DNA from: Cryptomeria japonica
Lineage: Eukaryota; Streptophyta; Pinopsida; Cupressales; Cupressaceae
Length of the DNA: 64,000 nucleotides
Assembly: GCF_030272615.1 (NCBI RefSeq)
Contig: NC_081409.1
Coordinates: 239,347,832 to 239,411,831 of the forward strand
Direction of reading: 5' to 3'
The notes beneath the pieces are model-generated. The model ran no database searches. It saw only the letters and a list, made by a program, of their open reading frames with translations, and had not been told where the DNA came from. Position numbers and translations under genes: made by a program. Shown one piece after another: positions 39,000-50,658 of the stretch (its first letter is position 1; every line of letters begins with the position of its first letter).

Positions 39000-39411
39000 C
39001 CGAGTTTGGTGAAAGCATCAATCCGATGACTCTATTGAATATCTTTTAGGAGTTGATGCTGCATTACACACTTTAGGATGTTTTCTAAAGGTGTACAAAA
39101 ATTATTATAGGAACCAATACAGGGAACAAGAATTAAAGGCACAATGCTCTGACCGAGACTCAGTCAATATACAACAGCAGGATATCACTTCACATAGAAA
39201 GAAATTATGTTTTAGTTCTTTACTTTTTGGTATTGTTGTCAAAGGGGGAGAAGACTAATATCAGAGGAGAAGACTGAGAGAAGACTAACTAAAGATTGGA
39301 AAGAAGACTGAAGAAAGAGGAGAAGTCTAATGTATGGGGGAGAGCATTTCAGCGTTTCAGAATCACAAGGTCAAATCAATTGGTTTTGCCATCAATGCCA
39401 AAGGGGGAGAT
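39000..39411 (+). other. 3' untranslated part and polypurine tract of the first inner copia
   Basis: The region holds no coding frame. A G/A-rich CAAAGGGGGAGAAG at about 39239-39252 and the final AAAGGGGGAGAT (39400-39411), just before the LTR, are polypurine tracts. Confidence 0.85.
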
Positions 39412-40969
39412 TGTTGGCAATATTGCATTATAATAGACAATGAAAGATTATTGTCATTTCATAAGGATATTGAGAAGGTTGTTGATGATTATGGATATAA
39501 CTGATTAAAGATGTTTACTATCTTGATATTATTATTTTGTCATTGATGTCAAGAAATTGATTTTTCTAATTTAGTATGATGTTGCCATATCTTGAGAAGT
39601 ATGATTTAAAAGAGTATAAAGATGTCGGTAAAAGACACAGGAAATAATATGATGAATAAGGGGATGAATAAGGTATTCAATGGGTAACTACTACCGAGTT
39701 AGACTATGATGAGATCATGATGTTTAGATTGTTTTAACATCATACATATGTTGTAAATTGTAAAGGTTAATACTATACTATGTTACCAAGCAAAGAACCT
39801 AGTTGGTAAACCCTAAGGAACCTAGTTGGTAAACCCTAAGGTTATCGCTATCGGTTAATGAAGGTGGAATGTCTACCGAGTGAAGTTTAGTATTCACCGA
39901 GTTATAACCAAGTTACTACTGAGTTGTAACCAAGCTATAACAAAATGCATTAAATGTTTGCATGTGTTATTTAATGAAGGAAGCTGATGACCTGGAACTG
40001 ATTAAATGATTGGTGAGCTGTGGATGAAGTTTGTTAATAAATATAAGGCAATGGAAAGTTGGCATGAAGATCTATAGCGCAAATTGAACCGCAATACCCT
40101 GGCACAAGTTCCAAGAAATGTATGCAAGTTCCAAGGTGGGGTAAAACATTTTCAGATTGAAAGATGCATTGAACCTGGACAAGATTGAAGATCTGATGGT
40201 TATGATTGATCATGGGAAATGTGATCAAGGAGATTAAGCAGTTATCTAATTGTTTATATATAGGAAACCGTTGATAAACAATGTATGGAGACAAGTGTAT
40301 GCACATGGATGCTACATAGTGATTACCGAGCATAGAAGCTTGAAGACCTGTTTGAATAACAAAGTATAGAAGCCCAGTAGATAGACAAGATTAGTTCTAT
40401 GTCTAGATTGTATTGAACAAATAGGAATCTACTTTAGCATTTTAGATTTGAAGTTGCAGATAGATTTTTATTACTGTTATTTTGTGAAAGTGATAGAAAA
40501 TCTCTTAACCGAGTGGACTTAATAGTCTTATTTGTAAAACCCTCTAGCAAGGTGACATTCTGATTGAGTGTTTGAAATCCTTTAACAAGGTCACTTTTAA
40601 CAAGGTGAAGATCCTAACAGATCTGAGGGAAATCCCTTAACTGGGTCACATCTAGCAATGTGTTTGTAATCTTTAACAGGATTTTCTTTTAACCAAGCAT
40701 ACTCTAGAAGAGTATATTTCTTACTGGGTCCGAAATCCCATAGTGGTTTTTTCCTATTTGGGCTTCCACGTTAAATCTAGTGTTATGAGGTTTATGATGT
40801 TTATATGCTTTTGAGTTTGCATGTTTGACAGTTTTGCTTATATTACTAATATATATGTTACCGAGGTTGAATCTGATGTTTTTATGGAAGATTAAGTTTG
40901 TATGATTCACCCCCCCTCTCATCTTATTGGCTATTGGATCTGTAGTTATATTAAGTATTAGAACTATTA
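39412..40969 (+). repeat. 3' LTR of the first inner copia
   Basis: It starts TGTTGGCAATATTGC and ends AGAACTATTA, where the terminal CA has changed to TA. It is 1558 bp, ten longer than the 5' LTR, with scattered substitutions. Confidence 0.93.
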
Positions 40970-40974
40970 CACAA

Positions 40975-41796
40975 GACAAGCAATTGTCATAGATTGAAAG
41001 ATATTATTCAGGATCTTATTGACTGAGGTGAAATCAAAATTGAAGGACATCACCCAATAACAACAAACAATGATCATCTAATGTTCAAAAATCCACTTCT
41101 ATCACCAGATCAAAGGGGTCCTTCCACTTCTAGGAGAGGCATTGATACCACTAATTATATGCAAGCCACGTATAATTACACTGTAAATCACCTGTATGAT
41201 GCCAGTGAACAAATTGCAACTATAACCATAAAAAATCCCAGCTCTACTTGCAATGTTGTTACACGTCGAAGCAAGATGACCATCAAAGCAGCTCTACAAG
41301 GCACCCCATCTATCCCAAAGTAGTACAATCTTGTGGAACAATTAGACAAAATGCCCGCACTGATATCTATCTTAGAGCTACTATGCCTATCTCCGTCTCA
41401 TAAAATAATCTTGGATCAAGCTCTCCAAGAGGCGTCAGTCCCTGCAAACCTAAATATAGATCAGTTCCAAGCCATGGTTGGAAGTCTAAAGTCATCATCT
41501 TGTCTCATTTTTTCTGAAAGTGACAACTCTTCCTTCCAACAACCTCATAACGCTTCGCTACACATTGAAGGATTTATCAACTATCATAGGATCAAGCGAG
41601 TCTTGATCGATAATGGAGCAGGCTTGAATATTTGTACACTATAATTGGTCACAACTTTGGGATATGCCACTGAATCCATGGATCCTCGCAAGAAGATCAC
41701 AATTAAAGCTTATGATGATGCAGAGCGTTCATCCAAAGGAGCTATTGTACTACCAATCCGAGTGGGCCCTGTGGTAAAGCACATCATTTGTTAAGT
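40975..41796 (+). pseudogene. Nested gypsy Gag end and protease
   Basis: The first codons complete the zinc motif interrupted at 33214 (NCHRLKDIIQDLID). The same frame then runs through a Gag-protease spacer to the retropepsin core RVLIDNGAGLNICTL at about 41597-41641, and on to KKITIKAYDDAER and VLPIRVGP. Stops at 41015-41040, 41321, 41642 and about 41794 interrupt it without changing frame. The catalytic aspartate is present. The glycine-flanking residue is Asn, as often in Tat proteases. Confidence 0.82.
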
Positions 41797-41797
41797 T

Positions 41798-43567
41798 TTG
41801 GACCTTCCTCTGCCATATAATCTATTGTTAGGAAGACCTTGGATACATGCCATGCAAGCCGTTCCATCCACCTACCATCAATGTATCAAGTTCCCACATA
41901 ACGGTGTAGAGATCACAATCTTGGGCGATGCAAATCCCTTTGCATATTGTCATAATATCAGCCATCAACCAGAGATTACCATTCCTAACAATAGAGAAGC
42001 CATCTCCTCCACATCATATATAAGTCTAGCCTCTCTTGCCAGTTTAAACACCACTATACCCAAGCAAGAAAAGCTTAAGATAAAAATAGCAGAGGAAGGT
42101 CCTGGGGAATACAATTTGAGTCAACTCTTTTGTGTGGGACAAATGCCCACTTCTCCTAGAACACATGGAAAACCTCAGCAGTTACTTCAAACACCACTGA
42201 TCACGCCAGCATGTGCTTTGACGCCTTTCATCCTTGGGAAGAGTCAAGAAGAAGAAACCAAAGATGAGGACTTAGCGGAATGGATCTATAAAGATCCTAT
42301 TACCACTGATATACCACAAGCTACACTTCCCATGGATCAGTATCGCAAAGGCCTCCTCATTATGCAAAGAATGGGTTATGATGGTCAAAGTGCTTTGGGA
42401 CCTTGCAAACAAGGAAGACATGAACCACTGCTGCTGGAATTAAAGCCCAAGGATAATACAGGCCTAGGCTTTCGAAAGGAGATCTTTCCTAAGCCCAGAT
42501 TCAAAAGAAAACCCAACAAACCATTATATCAGCCTATTACAAAGAGGACACCTTTTATTGTCAAAGCAGCATCAAACATCATCGCAACTTCCCCACCAAG
42601 GCTCAAAATCCCAACGCAACCATCTACAATGCCAATCATCCCACCAATCAAACCAGTGATCCCATCAGCAGTAGCAATACCATCAATAGCACCATTGGCA
42701 GCAACAAATGTATTAGAACCCACAACATTATCTACAACATCAGTAGTTCCAACAGAAGCAGTAGAATCAATGTTATCGATACTCCCCATATCAGATTCAA
42801 TGATCCCCATAAACCTTCCTGCAACACTGATCATTTCATCTACAATGGTACATCAACCAGTCACACCTACAGTGTTTAACTCAAAGGACATCCTAGTATG
42901 GTCTAGCAATTGGATACTAGAAAGTGACTTGGAGACTGACTCACATGAATGGGAATTTGATTCCATCCAGCTTAATACTTCAGATGAGGAAGACACATCA
43001 CTACCTCCACCTCACAAAGACATCCCTATTTATGGAGAAGCACAGATAAAGACCTCTTGGGTTCCTGAGATGGAAACTTCTTCCATAGACCCTACATCAC
43101 ATCCTACGCCTGATTTTGATGAGGAGAGTACCATCAACGACCTTCACCACACCGTCTTAACCCTCACTGACACATCTAACAAACTTAACCTAATCAATGA
43201 AGTAATGCCCATTATCCGTCTTGAATTCATTGAATGGAACCAACCAAATCCCTCGTGTCTTGACCTTTTCCAAAACGATGAGGCGATCATTGACTTTTTG
43301 GAACTACAGGATAACATACCAAGTTGGGATCACAAAGTTGGATTTGCCATAGAACTTAATAGCACAACATACTTTGGGGTAGATGCCAAACCTTTCAGCT
43401 ACAAAAATATAACAATAAAACATGGATCTTCCAGTGAAAACCACACTGTGGCACTGTTTGATTCAAAAAAAGTAAAAAGAAAGAGCATATCCAACGATGA
43501 AAACCTCTCTGAGGTGTCTGAGGATGAAAGGTTTGACATCCTTCCATGTGGTACACAATGGGAATGA
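41798..43567 (+). pseudogene. Protease end, G-patch and long Ser/Thr/Pro linker
   Basis: This 589-codon open frame is the longest in the gypsy. It starts [20 protein letters not shown], the protease end. It then has a G-patch-like segment ([18 protein letters not shown], near 42340-42480, ending TGLGF), followed by about 130 residues of Pro/Ser/Thr/Ile repeats (42580-42890) and acidic sequence up to the RT approach. The same frame continues through TGA 43565 into the RT. A role in RNA binding is known for G-patches generally; its role in this element is not established. Confidence 0.75.
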
Positions 43568-44724
43568 TCAACGATTCTCATCGAGGAAACAAAAGAATAC
43601 AACGTAGGGACTCCTGAAACTCCTCACCACATACATCTAGCATCTCTTCTAACTCCAAAGGAACAACCTAAATTTGTAGAGTTCTTTCAAAAGCGTTAGA
43701 TCAACTTTGCATGGTCATATGCAGACATGCCTGGTCTTGATCCTGATTTAGTCATGCATCACCTTACAGTAGCAGAAGGAGCCAAGCCTATCAAGTAGAA
43801 GCTTCACAAGATGCATCCTTAGATTGCAGTACTAGTCAAACCAGAACTCAAGAAACTCCTAGATGTTGGTTTTATTAGACCAATTGATTATGCAGATTGG
43901 ATATCCAATATTGTGCCTGTCGGCAAGCCAAATGGGGTAATCCGTATTTGTACTGACTTTAGAGATCTGAATAAGGCATGTCCTAAGAATGACTTCCCCT
44001 TACCAAACATCAACATCATAGTGGACCTAACAACAGGACATGCCATGCTTTCACTCATGGATGGCTTTTCAGGATACAATCAGATAAAGATCGCACCAGA
44101 GGATCAACATAAGACAACCTTCACATGTCCATGGGGCACATACTGCTAGAATGTAATGCCTTTCAGTCTCAAAAATGCAGGAGCGACCTATCAACGAGCA
44201 ATGAAAACCATCTTCCATGACATGATGCATACTATGATGGAAGATTATGTTGATGACTTACTAGCAAAATCACTCACCAGAGAAGGTCATCTCAACATAT
44301 TAGATAAAATTTTTGATAGACTGGAACAATATCATGTTCAGCTCAACCCAAAGAAATGTATCTTTGGAGTAACCTCAGGGAAGCTTCTAGGATACATTGT
44401 CTCAAGCAAAGGTATTGAGGTTGATCCAGCAAAGGTCAAAGCAATCATGGACATGCCACCACCAAAGAACATCAGTTAGCTAAGGACATTACAAGGATGG
44501 CTACAATCCATCCGAAGATTCATTGCACAACTGGCAGATAAGTGTCACCCCTTTACACATCTGCTACACAAAAACATCCGATTTCAATGGGATGCAAGAT
44601 GCCAGCAAGCATTCCAGATGCTTAAAGACTATCTCATGAATACACCATTGCTGATACAACCAGATCTAAGCAAACCTCTATTACTCTATATCTCAGCAGC
44701 AAGTACAACATTGGGTGTACTACT
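43568..44724 (+). pseudogene. Nested gypsy RT and start of RNase H
   Basis: In the same frame as the protease: MPGLDPDLVMHHL, then LLDVGFIRPIDYADWISNIV, IRICTDFRDLNKACPKNDFPLP, MLSLMDGFSGYNQI, MPFSLKNAGATYQRAM and the catalytic MEDYVDDLLAKS. KCIFGVTSGKLLGYIVSSKG and the connection domain to LYISAASTTLGVLL follow. Stops at about 43697, 43797, 44147 and 44477 are in frame. RNase H is cut by the second copia at 44724 and resumes at 49644. The RT aspartates are intact. Confidence 0.88.
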
Positions 44725-45618
44725 TGTTGGGAAAAATGGTGTCTCAACCTTGCATTTATACGAGGTTCCTATTTATAGTAAGTTTTCATTTGAGCACGAA
44801 ATGGTGCGAAACTCTCCCTGAAGCTTCTGGTTGGCTAGATAAGCATTCCGGTAAAGTTGCGTCGCAAGGTCACAGCTAGTTTTGAAGATATTAAAGTTTT
44901 CATCTTGGAGGGGTGCGATAAAATGTTTAAACTTAATTTTGGGGGCTTTAGAGGCTTTTAAAAGCCCTAAAAAGTGGCCATAATCGATGCAGCAGGTTAC
45001 GAGGTGATAGAGCACTTCGCGAGCTTTCCGGCACTTCAAACAGTTCGTCAATCGGACACCCAGTTCTCAAGTTATGGCCTCCGAAAGTTTGTACTCGTGA
45101 AATAGGAAAAATAATTTGTATCGGATACATAAATGAGCTGTAAAAGGGAGCGACATGTGTTGATGTGTGCTTTAACATGTCATAGGTCATCTAGAAGGGA
45201 GATAAGGTCGGCTACACCTTATTGGGTGGTTTTAGCCCATGGTTTTGTAATACCGTTTGATGGTTTCTTGTATTGTATCTCCTATTTATGAGGTGTGTGA
45301 GATAGAGGTTGTGTGTAAGAGTCTTATGGCTATTGAGTTGCCTCTGAATCTCTGAATAGTGGTACTCCTGCGAAGAGCTTGCTTTGCAAGTATGTTGTAA
45401 TCTATTTTTGATTGCTGAATAAAATATTGAGCTGCTTTTGGAGTGTGGGGTTTTTCTCCCGAAAGGGTTTTCCCCACGTAAATCACTGTGTTGTGGTATG
45501 AATGCTATTATATCTATTTCTATTTTCTGTAACTATTGTAACGATCTGAAAAAGTTTTGCATTACCCTCCTCTCAAGGTTAGTGTAGGAAGTTGTTTCTG
45601 CTACTTTACTTCCTTATA
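44725..45618 (+). repeat. 5' LTR of the second inner copia
   Basis: It starts TGTTGGGAAAAATGG and ends CTTCCTTATA (the other copy ends CTTCCTTACA), 894 bp. AATAAAATATTG at about 45419-45430 could serve as a polyadenylation signal. Confidence 0.93.
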
Positions 45619-45620
45619 AG

Positions 45621-45632
45621 TGGTATCAGAGC
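45621..45632 (+). other. PBS of the second inner copia
   Basis: TGGTATCAGAGC stands two bases after the LTR. It matches the initiator methionine tRNA 3' end complement. Confidence 0.93.
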
Positions 45633-45742
45633 CTGATCACCTTTGGTTTCAGTTGTGGGCAGTTGGGTTTTTTGAACTAATCCAGATTTGAGTGGGAGCT
45701 TGTGCAGAAGACACTTTTTGATCTTGTTGCAGGAATATTCAG

Positions 45743-48244
45743 ATGGTGAGTTCGTCAGGGAGAATAGAGGTGGAGAAATTTAATGGAAGTAATTTTGAGA
45801 TGTGGAAGCTGAAGATGGAAGATCTGCTAATAGATCGAGATCTTTGGGATGCTGTTGATGCGAATGTCCAAAGGCCCTCAGATCCTACTGCGGCAGCTCA
45901 GTATGATGTTATAGACCGAAAAGCCAAGGGTCTAATCAGATTGTGCCTGGCAGACTTTGTTCTAATCAATGTCCATGAAGAAAACTCTGCAAAGAAGCTA
46001 TGGACTAAGCTTGGTGAGATGTATCAAGCGAAATCTTTATTAAATCAATTTTTCTTAAGAAAGAAATTGTATTCCTTGAAGATGGAAGAGGGTGGATGAA
46101 TTGCAGACCACCTGGAAGCATTCAATATGTTGGTGGCTCAATTAGTATCTGTCGGTGTTAAGATGGATGAGGAGGAGAAATGTCAGATCTTGCTTTGTTC
46201 TTTGCCTGATTCGTGGGATTCTCTTGTTATGGCTATCGGTAGTACTTCTATTGTTTTGAAATTTGAAGACGTGGTGGGTGCCCTACTCAGTGAAGAGATG
46301 CGAAGGAAGGTATCCATCAGTTCAAAGGAAGCCCTAACCATTCGTGGAAGACCTAAGGAGAAAGGCAAGAAGAATGAGAATCGCAACAAGTCCAAATCTA
46401 AAGGGAGATCGAAATCTCCTGGAAAGTCCAAAGTCATTTGCTGGAATTGCGGTAAACCGGGTCACATCCGTAAGGACTGCAAAGAAGAAAAGAAGAAGAA
46501 GAAAAAGAAAAAGTTCGATTATGATTCTGAGTCCAACAAGGAAGATGGCGATGCATTTATTGCGGCTTTGGTGACTCATGCAGGTAATGATGCCTGGCTA
46601 ATTGACTCAGGTGCATCTTTTCATATGACTTCCAATAGAGATTGGTTTTCTGAATATGAAGGATTTAATGGAGGTAAGGTGTACTTGGGTGATGATTCAC
46701 CTCTAGACATTGTTGGTCGAGGTAAAGTTAGAATCAGGTTTTCTGATGGTAGAATAAAAAGGATTAATGGTGTGCTGCATATCCCTAGATTAAAACGAAA
46801 CCTGTTATCTGTGAGCAAACTGATAGATGCGGGTGTGCAGGTAGTCTTTTCTGAAGTAGGATGTAAGATGATTAAGGGTGCTATGGTAGTTGCTAGAGGT
46901 GTTAGGTTTGGCACTTTGTATAAGCTTGAAGCATACACTGTTGAGTGTAATAGAACTTCTTTAAAAAGTAAATCTGCGGATACTTCACTGGAAGATTTGA
47001 AGGTTTCACCTTCAGCAGATGGAAATGGTTTTTGGGTACCTAAGGGTGCTCTTTCGTCTGAAGCAAAGTTACCTGCAGAGAAGACTATGTTATGGCACCA
47101 AAGACTTGGCCACATTGGAGAAAAGGGTCTAAGGACCTTGATAAATAAAAACCTTGTTGAAGGTTTGAATGATTGTAATCTTGACTTTGATTTCTATGAG
47201 CATTGCATTTATGGAAAAGAAAACCGCGTTCAGTTTTACTCGAGTTCTCATAAAACTTGTGGTGTTTTGGATCTTATCCATTCTGATGTGTTTGGTCCAG
47301 TAGATGTCTCTTCGATTGGAAAATCCACATATTATGTTTCATTTATTGATGATTTTAGTAGAAGGACATGGGTATATTTTCTAAAGAGTAAATCTAAAGT
47401 TTTTAGCCGTTTTAAAGAATTTAAAGCAATGGTTGAGTTGCAGACTGGAAAGAAAATAAAATGTTTGAGAACTGATAATGGCGGTGAGTTTTGCTCTAAT
47501 GATTTTGATAGATTCTGTAAAGACTGTGGAATTAACAGGCAGAAGACAACTCCGTATTCTCCACAGCAGAATGGAGTTGTAGAAAGAATGAACAGGACAC
47601 TGATGGAGAAGGCTAGGAGTATGTTGAGTGGTGTTGGTCTCGAACAAAAGTTTTGGGCTGAAGCTGTTGCCACTGCTTGCTACCTGATTAACAGGTCTCC
47701 TACATCAGCTCTTGTCGATAAAACGCCTATGGAAGCATGGTCAGGTCACAAGCCTTCATTGAGACATCTTAGAGTTTTTGGTTGCAAGGCATATGCACAT
47801 GTGCCAAAGGAGAAGCGAACAAAGTTGGAGAATAAGGCTGTGAAATGTATCTTCATCGGGTATAGTTATGGTGTGAAAAGATACAAGCTTTGGGACCCTG
47901 TTGCACAAAAGGTAATTCACAGTAGAAGTGTTATTTTTAGAGAAATTAAGTCTCCTTCTGTTACATTGCAGCTAGAACAGACTAAAAAAGAAGATGTGAT
48001 TCAACTTCCTTCTACACCTGAAAGAGTTGAATTGAGACCCTTAGATAGGCAAGAAGTTGAGGAGAGCTCGTCTAGCTCTGAATCTTCAGAAGAGGAGGAA
48101 GAACCTCCAACTCAGCTTGTTCGAAGGTCTACAAGACATAGACAACCACCTGATGATTGGAGATGTATTTTTGCTCTGAATACTAGTGTGGATGAACCGA
48201 AATCTGTAGAAGAGGCATTAGGTATGAATGATGCAGAATCCTAG
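45743..48244 (+). pseudogene. Second inner copia Gag, protease and integrase
   Basis: Gag starts at 45743 (KFNGSNFEMWKLKMEDLLID). One TGA at 46097-46099 interrupts it, and the same frame then stays open for 705 codons. A zinc knuckle [15 protein letters not shown] lies near 46438-46482, followed by a lysine run. The protease site is [11 protein letters not shown] near 46594. The integrase has [14 protein letters not shown] with a partly changed C-x-C finger ([10 protein letters not shown]), then [22 protein letters not shown] and [16 protein letters not shown]. The frame ends in a TAG at 48242-48244, where a Trp codon is expected, and RT follows in frame. Confidence 0.93.
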
Positions 48245-48253
48245 AAGATTGCT

Positions 48254-49020
48254 ATGGAGGAAGAAATGGCAGCTTTGAAAAAGAATGATACATGGAATCT
48301 TGTACCATTGCCTGAAGGACGAAAACCTGTTGGTTGTAAATGGGTGTTCAAGAAAAACATTGGTTCAGATGGAAGCATCGAGAAGTATAAAGCAAGGTTG
48401 GTTGCAAAAGGCTACTCTCAGGTTGAGGGTGTTGATTACGGTGAGATATTTTCTCCTGTTGCAAAAATGACGTCCATTAGATTTTTGCTTTCTATTGCTA
48501 CTGCTTATGATTTAGAGGTTGAGCAAATGGATGTGAAAATTGCTTTCCTTCATGGTGATTTGGAGGAAGATATTTATATGACACAGCTGGAGCACTATGT
48601 GGTGAAAGGCAGAAGTAATTTGGTCTGTAAATTGAAGAAATCTTTGTATGGCCTCAAACAAAGTCCTAGGATGTGGTACCAGAAATTTGATACATATGTG
48701 TTGAGTTTGGGATTTGAACATTCTAAATTATATCACTGTGTTTATTATAAATCTGATGGTGATCATTTCTTATTCATTGCATTGTATGTTGATGATATGT
48801 TATTCATTGGTAAAGGGAAAGGTATGATTTTAGAACTGAAGTCTCAGCTCGCTGCTAAATTTGAAATGAAAGATCTTGGTGCAGCAAAGCACATTCTTGG
48901 GATGGAAATTAGAAGAGATAGGGTGAACAGAAAGCTATGGCTAGGCCAGAGTAAGTATGTGAATTCAGTGTTACAGAGGTTCAACATGCAGAATTGTAGA
49001 CCATTGAGTGTTCCTATTAT
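48254..49020 (+). pseudogene. Second inner copia reverse transcriptase, 3'-truncated
   Basis: The frame contains NDTWNLVPLPEGRKPVGCKW, VDYGEIFSPVAKMTSIRFLL, EQMDVKIAFLHGDLEEDIYM, SLYGLKQSPRMWYQKF and the catalytic ALYVDDMLFIGKG. It goes as far as CRPLSVPIM and is then cut by the deletion into the LTR at about 49020. RNase H is absent. Confidence 0.93.
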
Positions 49021-49638
49021 GAGGTGATAGAGCACTTCACGAGCTTTTCGGCGTTTCAAACGGTTCGTCAATCGGACACCCGGTTCTCAAGTTATGGCCT
49101 CCGGAAGTTTGTACTCCTGAAATAGGAAAAATAATTTGTATCGGATACATAAATGAGCTGTAAAAGGGAGCGACACGTGTTGATGTGTGCTTTAACATGT
49201 CATAGGGCATCTAGAAGGGAGATAAGGTCGGCTACACCTTATTGGGTGGTTTTAGCCCATGGTTTTGTAATACCGTTTGATAGTTTCTTGTATTGTATCT
49301 CCTATTTATGAGGTGTGTGAGATAGAGGTTGTGTGTAAGAGTCTTATGGCTATTGAGTTGCCTCTGAATCTCTGAATAGTGGTACTCCTGCGAAGAGCTT
49401 GCTCTGCAAGTATGTTGTAATCTATTTTTGATTGCTGAATAAAATATTGAGCTGCTTTTGGAGTGTGGGGTTTTTCTCTCGAAAGGGTTTTCCCCACATA
49501 AATCACTGTGTTGTGGTATGAATGCTATTATATCTATTTCTATTTTCTGTAACTATTGTAACGATCTGAAAAAGTTTTGCATTACCCTCCTCTCAAGGTT
49601 AGTGTAGGAAGTTGTTTCCGCTACTTTACTTCCTTACA
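49021..49638 (+). repeat. Truncated 3' LTR of the second inner copia
   Basis: It is homologous to 45001-45618 over its full 618 bp without indels. The junction lies at GAGGTGATAGAG, where coding sequence switches to LTR interior. Confidence 0.95.
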
Positions 49639-49643
49639 CTACT

Positions 49644-50658
49644 AGCACAACATAATGCAGAAGGGAAAGAGTGTGCTGTTTACTACATTTGTCACACACT
49701 GGTCGACTATGAACTCAATTATACCCCTATTGAGCGAGCTTGCCTAGCAGTGATCTTGGCAGCAACAAAAATGAGGCACTATCTATTGACACATAAGGTT
49801 CAAGTCATTGCTAAGATCGATCCACTCAAATACTTACTTAGTAAAGCAGCATTGACAGGCCGCTTGGCCAAATGGGTGATGATTCTAAGTGCATTTGACA
49901 TTGAGTATGTAGACCGTAAGGCTATCAAAGGACAAGTTATTGTAGATCAGTTGGCCGATGCACCACTCATAGGAAATCATCCTCTCATTTCCAATTTTCT
50001 AGATGAAGAGATATTCATGATCACAACAGCCCAACCATGGAAACTATACTTTGATGGTTTGTACACTAGGCATGGCTCAGGGGCAGGCATTCTATTTATC
50101 ACACCTCAAGGTGATAGCATCCTGAAGTCTTACAGGCTCACATTTATATGCACCAACAACATAGCAGAGTATGAGGCCTTGATCAGAGGACTCAGGCTAG
50201 CCGTACAATGACAATTACAAGAACTACAAGTATATGGCGACTCCCAACTGGGCATTTGACAAGCAACTGTTGAATATCAGACCAAGGATGATAAACTCAT
50301 GCCATACAAACAAATGGTGGACAAATTAAAGGCATCATTTACTACTATCACCTTTGAGCAAATACCAAGAGATCAGAATCGAGCTGCTAACGCTATGGCT
50401 ACCATCACATCTCTCCTAGATCTTCCACAAAATTCAACACACTACGAGTTCTTGGTAGAACAGCTTTGGATTCCCGCTTATGATATCCCCGAATCCAAGA
50501 TGATATGTCACCTTATCAGTTCCGAATCCCCATGGTACGATGAGTTTTACACCTATCTCCGCGATCACACCGTTCCTCCTAACCAATCGAATAACCAACG
50601 TAAAACCTTCATTCGCCAAACCGCTCAATATACCATTATTGTTGAAACCCTATACTGA
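49644..50658 (+). pseudogene. Nested gypsy RNase H and archaeal-type RNase H
   Basis: The frame resumes with AQHNAEGKECAVYYICHTLV, then ERACLAVILAATKMRHYLL and VDRKAIKGQVIVDQLAD of the first RNase H. The second, archaeal-type RNase H follows from about 50040 (WKLYFDGLYTRHGSGAGILF, NNIAEYEALIRGLRL, then VYGDSQLGI). Its catalytic D, E and D are visible. This duplicated RNase H is characteristic of the Tat lineage. In-frame stops occur at 50209, 50258 and 50656. Confidence 0.85.

Larger units (their letters stand above)
33215..40969 (+). mobile_element. Copia element in the gypsy gag (first inner copia)
   Basis: CACAA flanks it at 33210-33214 and 40970-40974. Two LTRs, an initiator-Met PBS, gag, protease, integrase, RT, RNase H and a polypurine tract are all present, 7755 bp in total. 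The LTRs differ by scattered substitutions and small indels. The polyprotein frame is broken at four or five sites (listed under the coding parts), so it is non-autonomous now. Confidence 0.95.
44725..49638 (+). mobile_element. Copia element in the gypsy RNase H (second inner copia, Tork/Tnt1-like)
   Basis: CTACT flanks it at 44720-44724 and 49639-49643. It has a full 5' LTR, PBS, Gag, protease, integrase and RT. It then jumps from RT directly into the interior of its 3' LTR, so RNase H, polypurine tract and the first 276 bp of that LTR are missing. It is 4914 bp in total. The 618 bp shared by both LTRs align without gaps and differ at 16 sites by my count (2.6%). Gag and pol similarity suggests the Tork/Tnt1 group. 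Confidence 0.95.

Noticed and set aside
46334-46579. Overlapping frames in other registers over the copia knuckle and lysine run
   Set aside because: Shadows of the real Gag-Pol frame, created by the repeated AAG tract.
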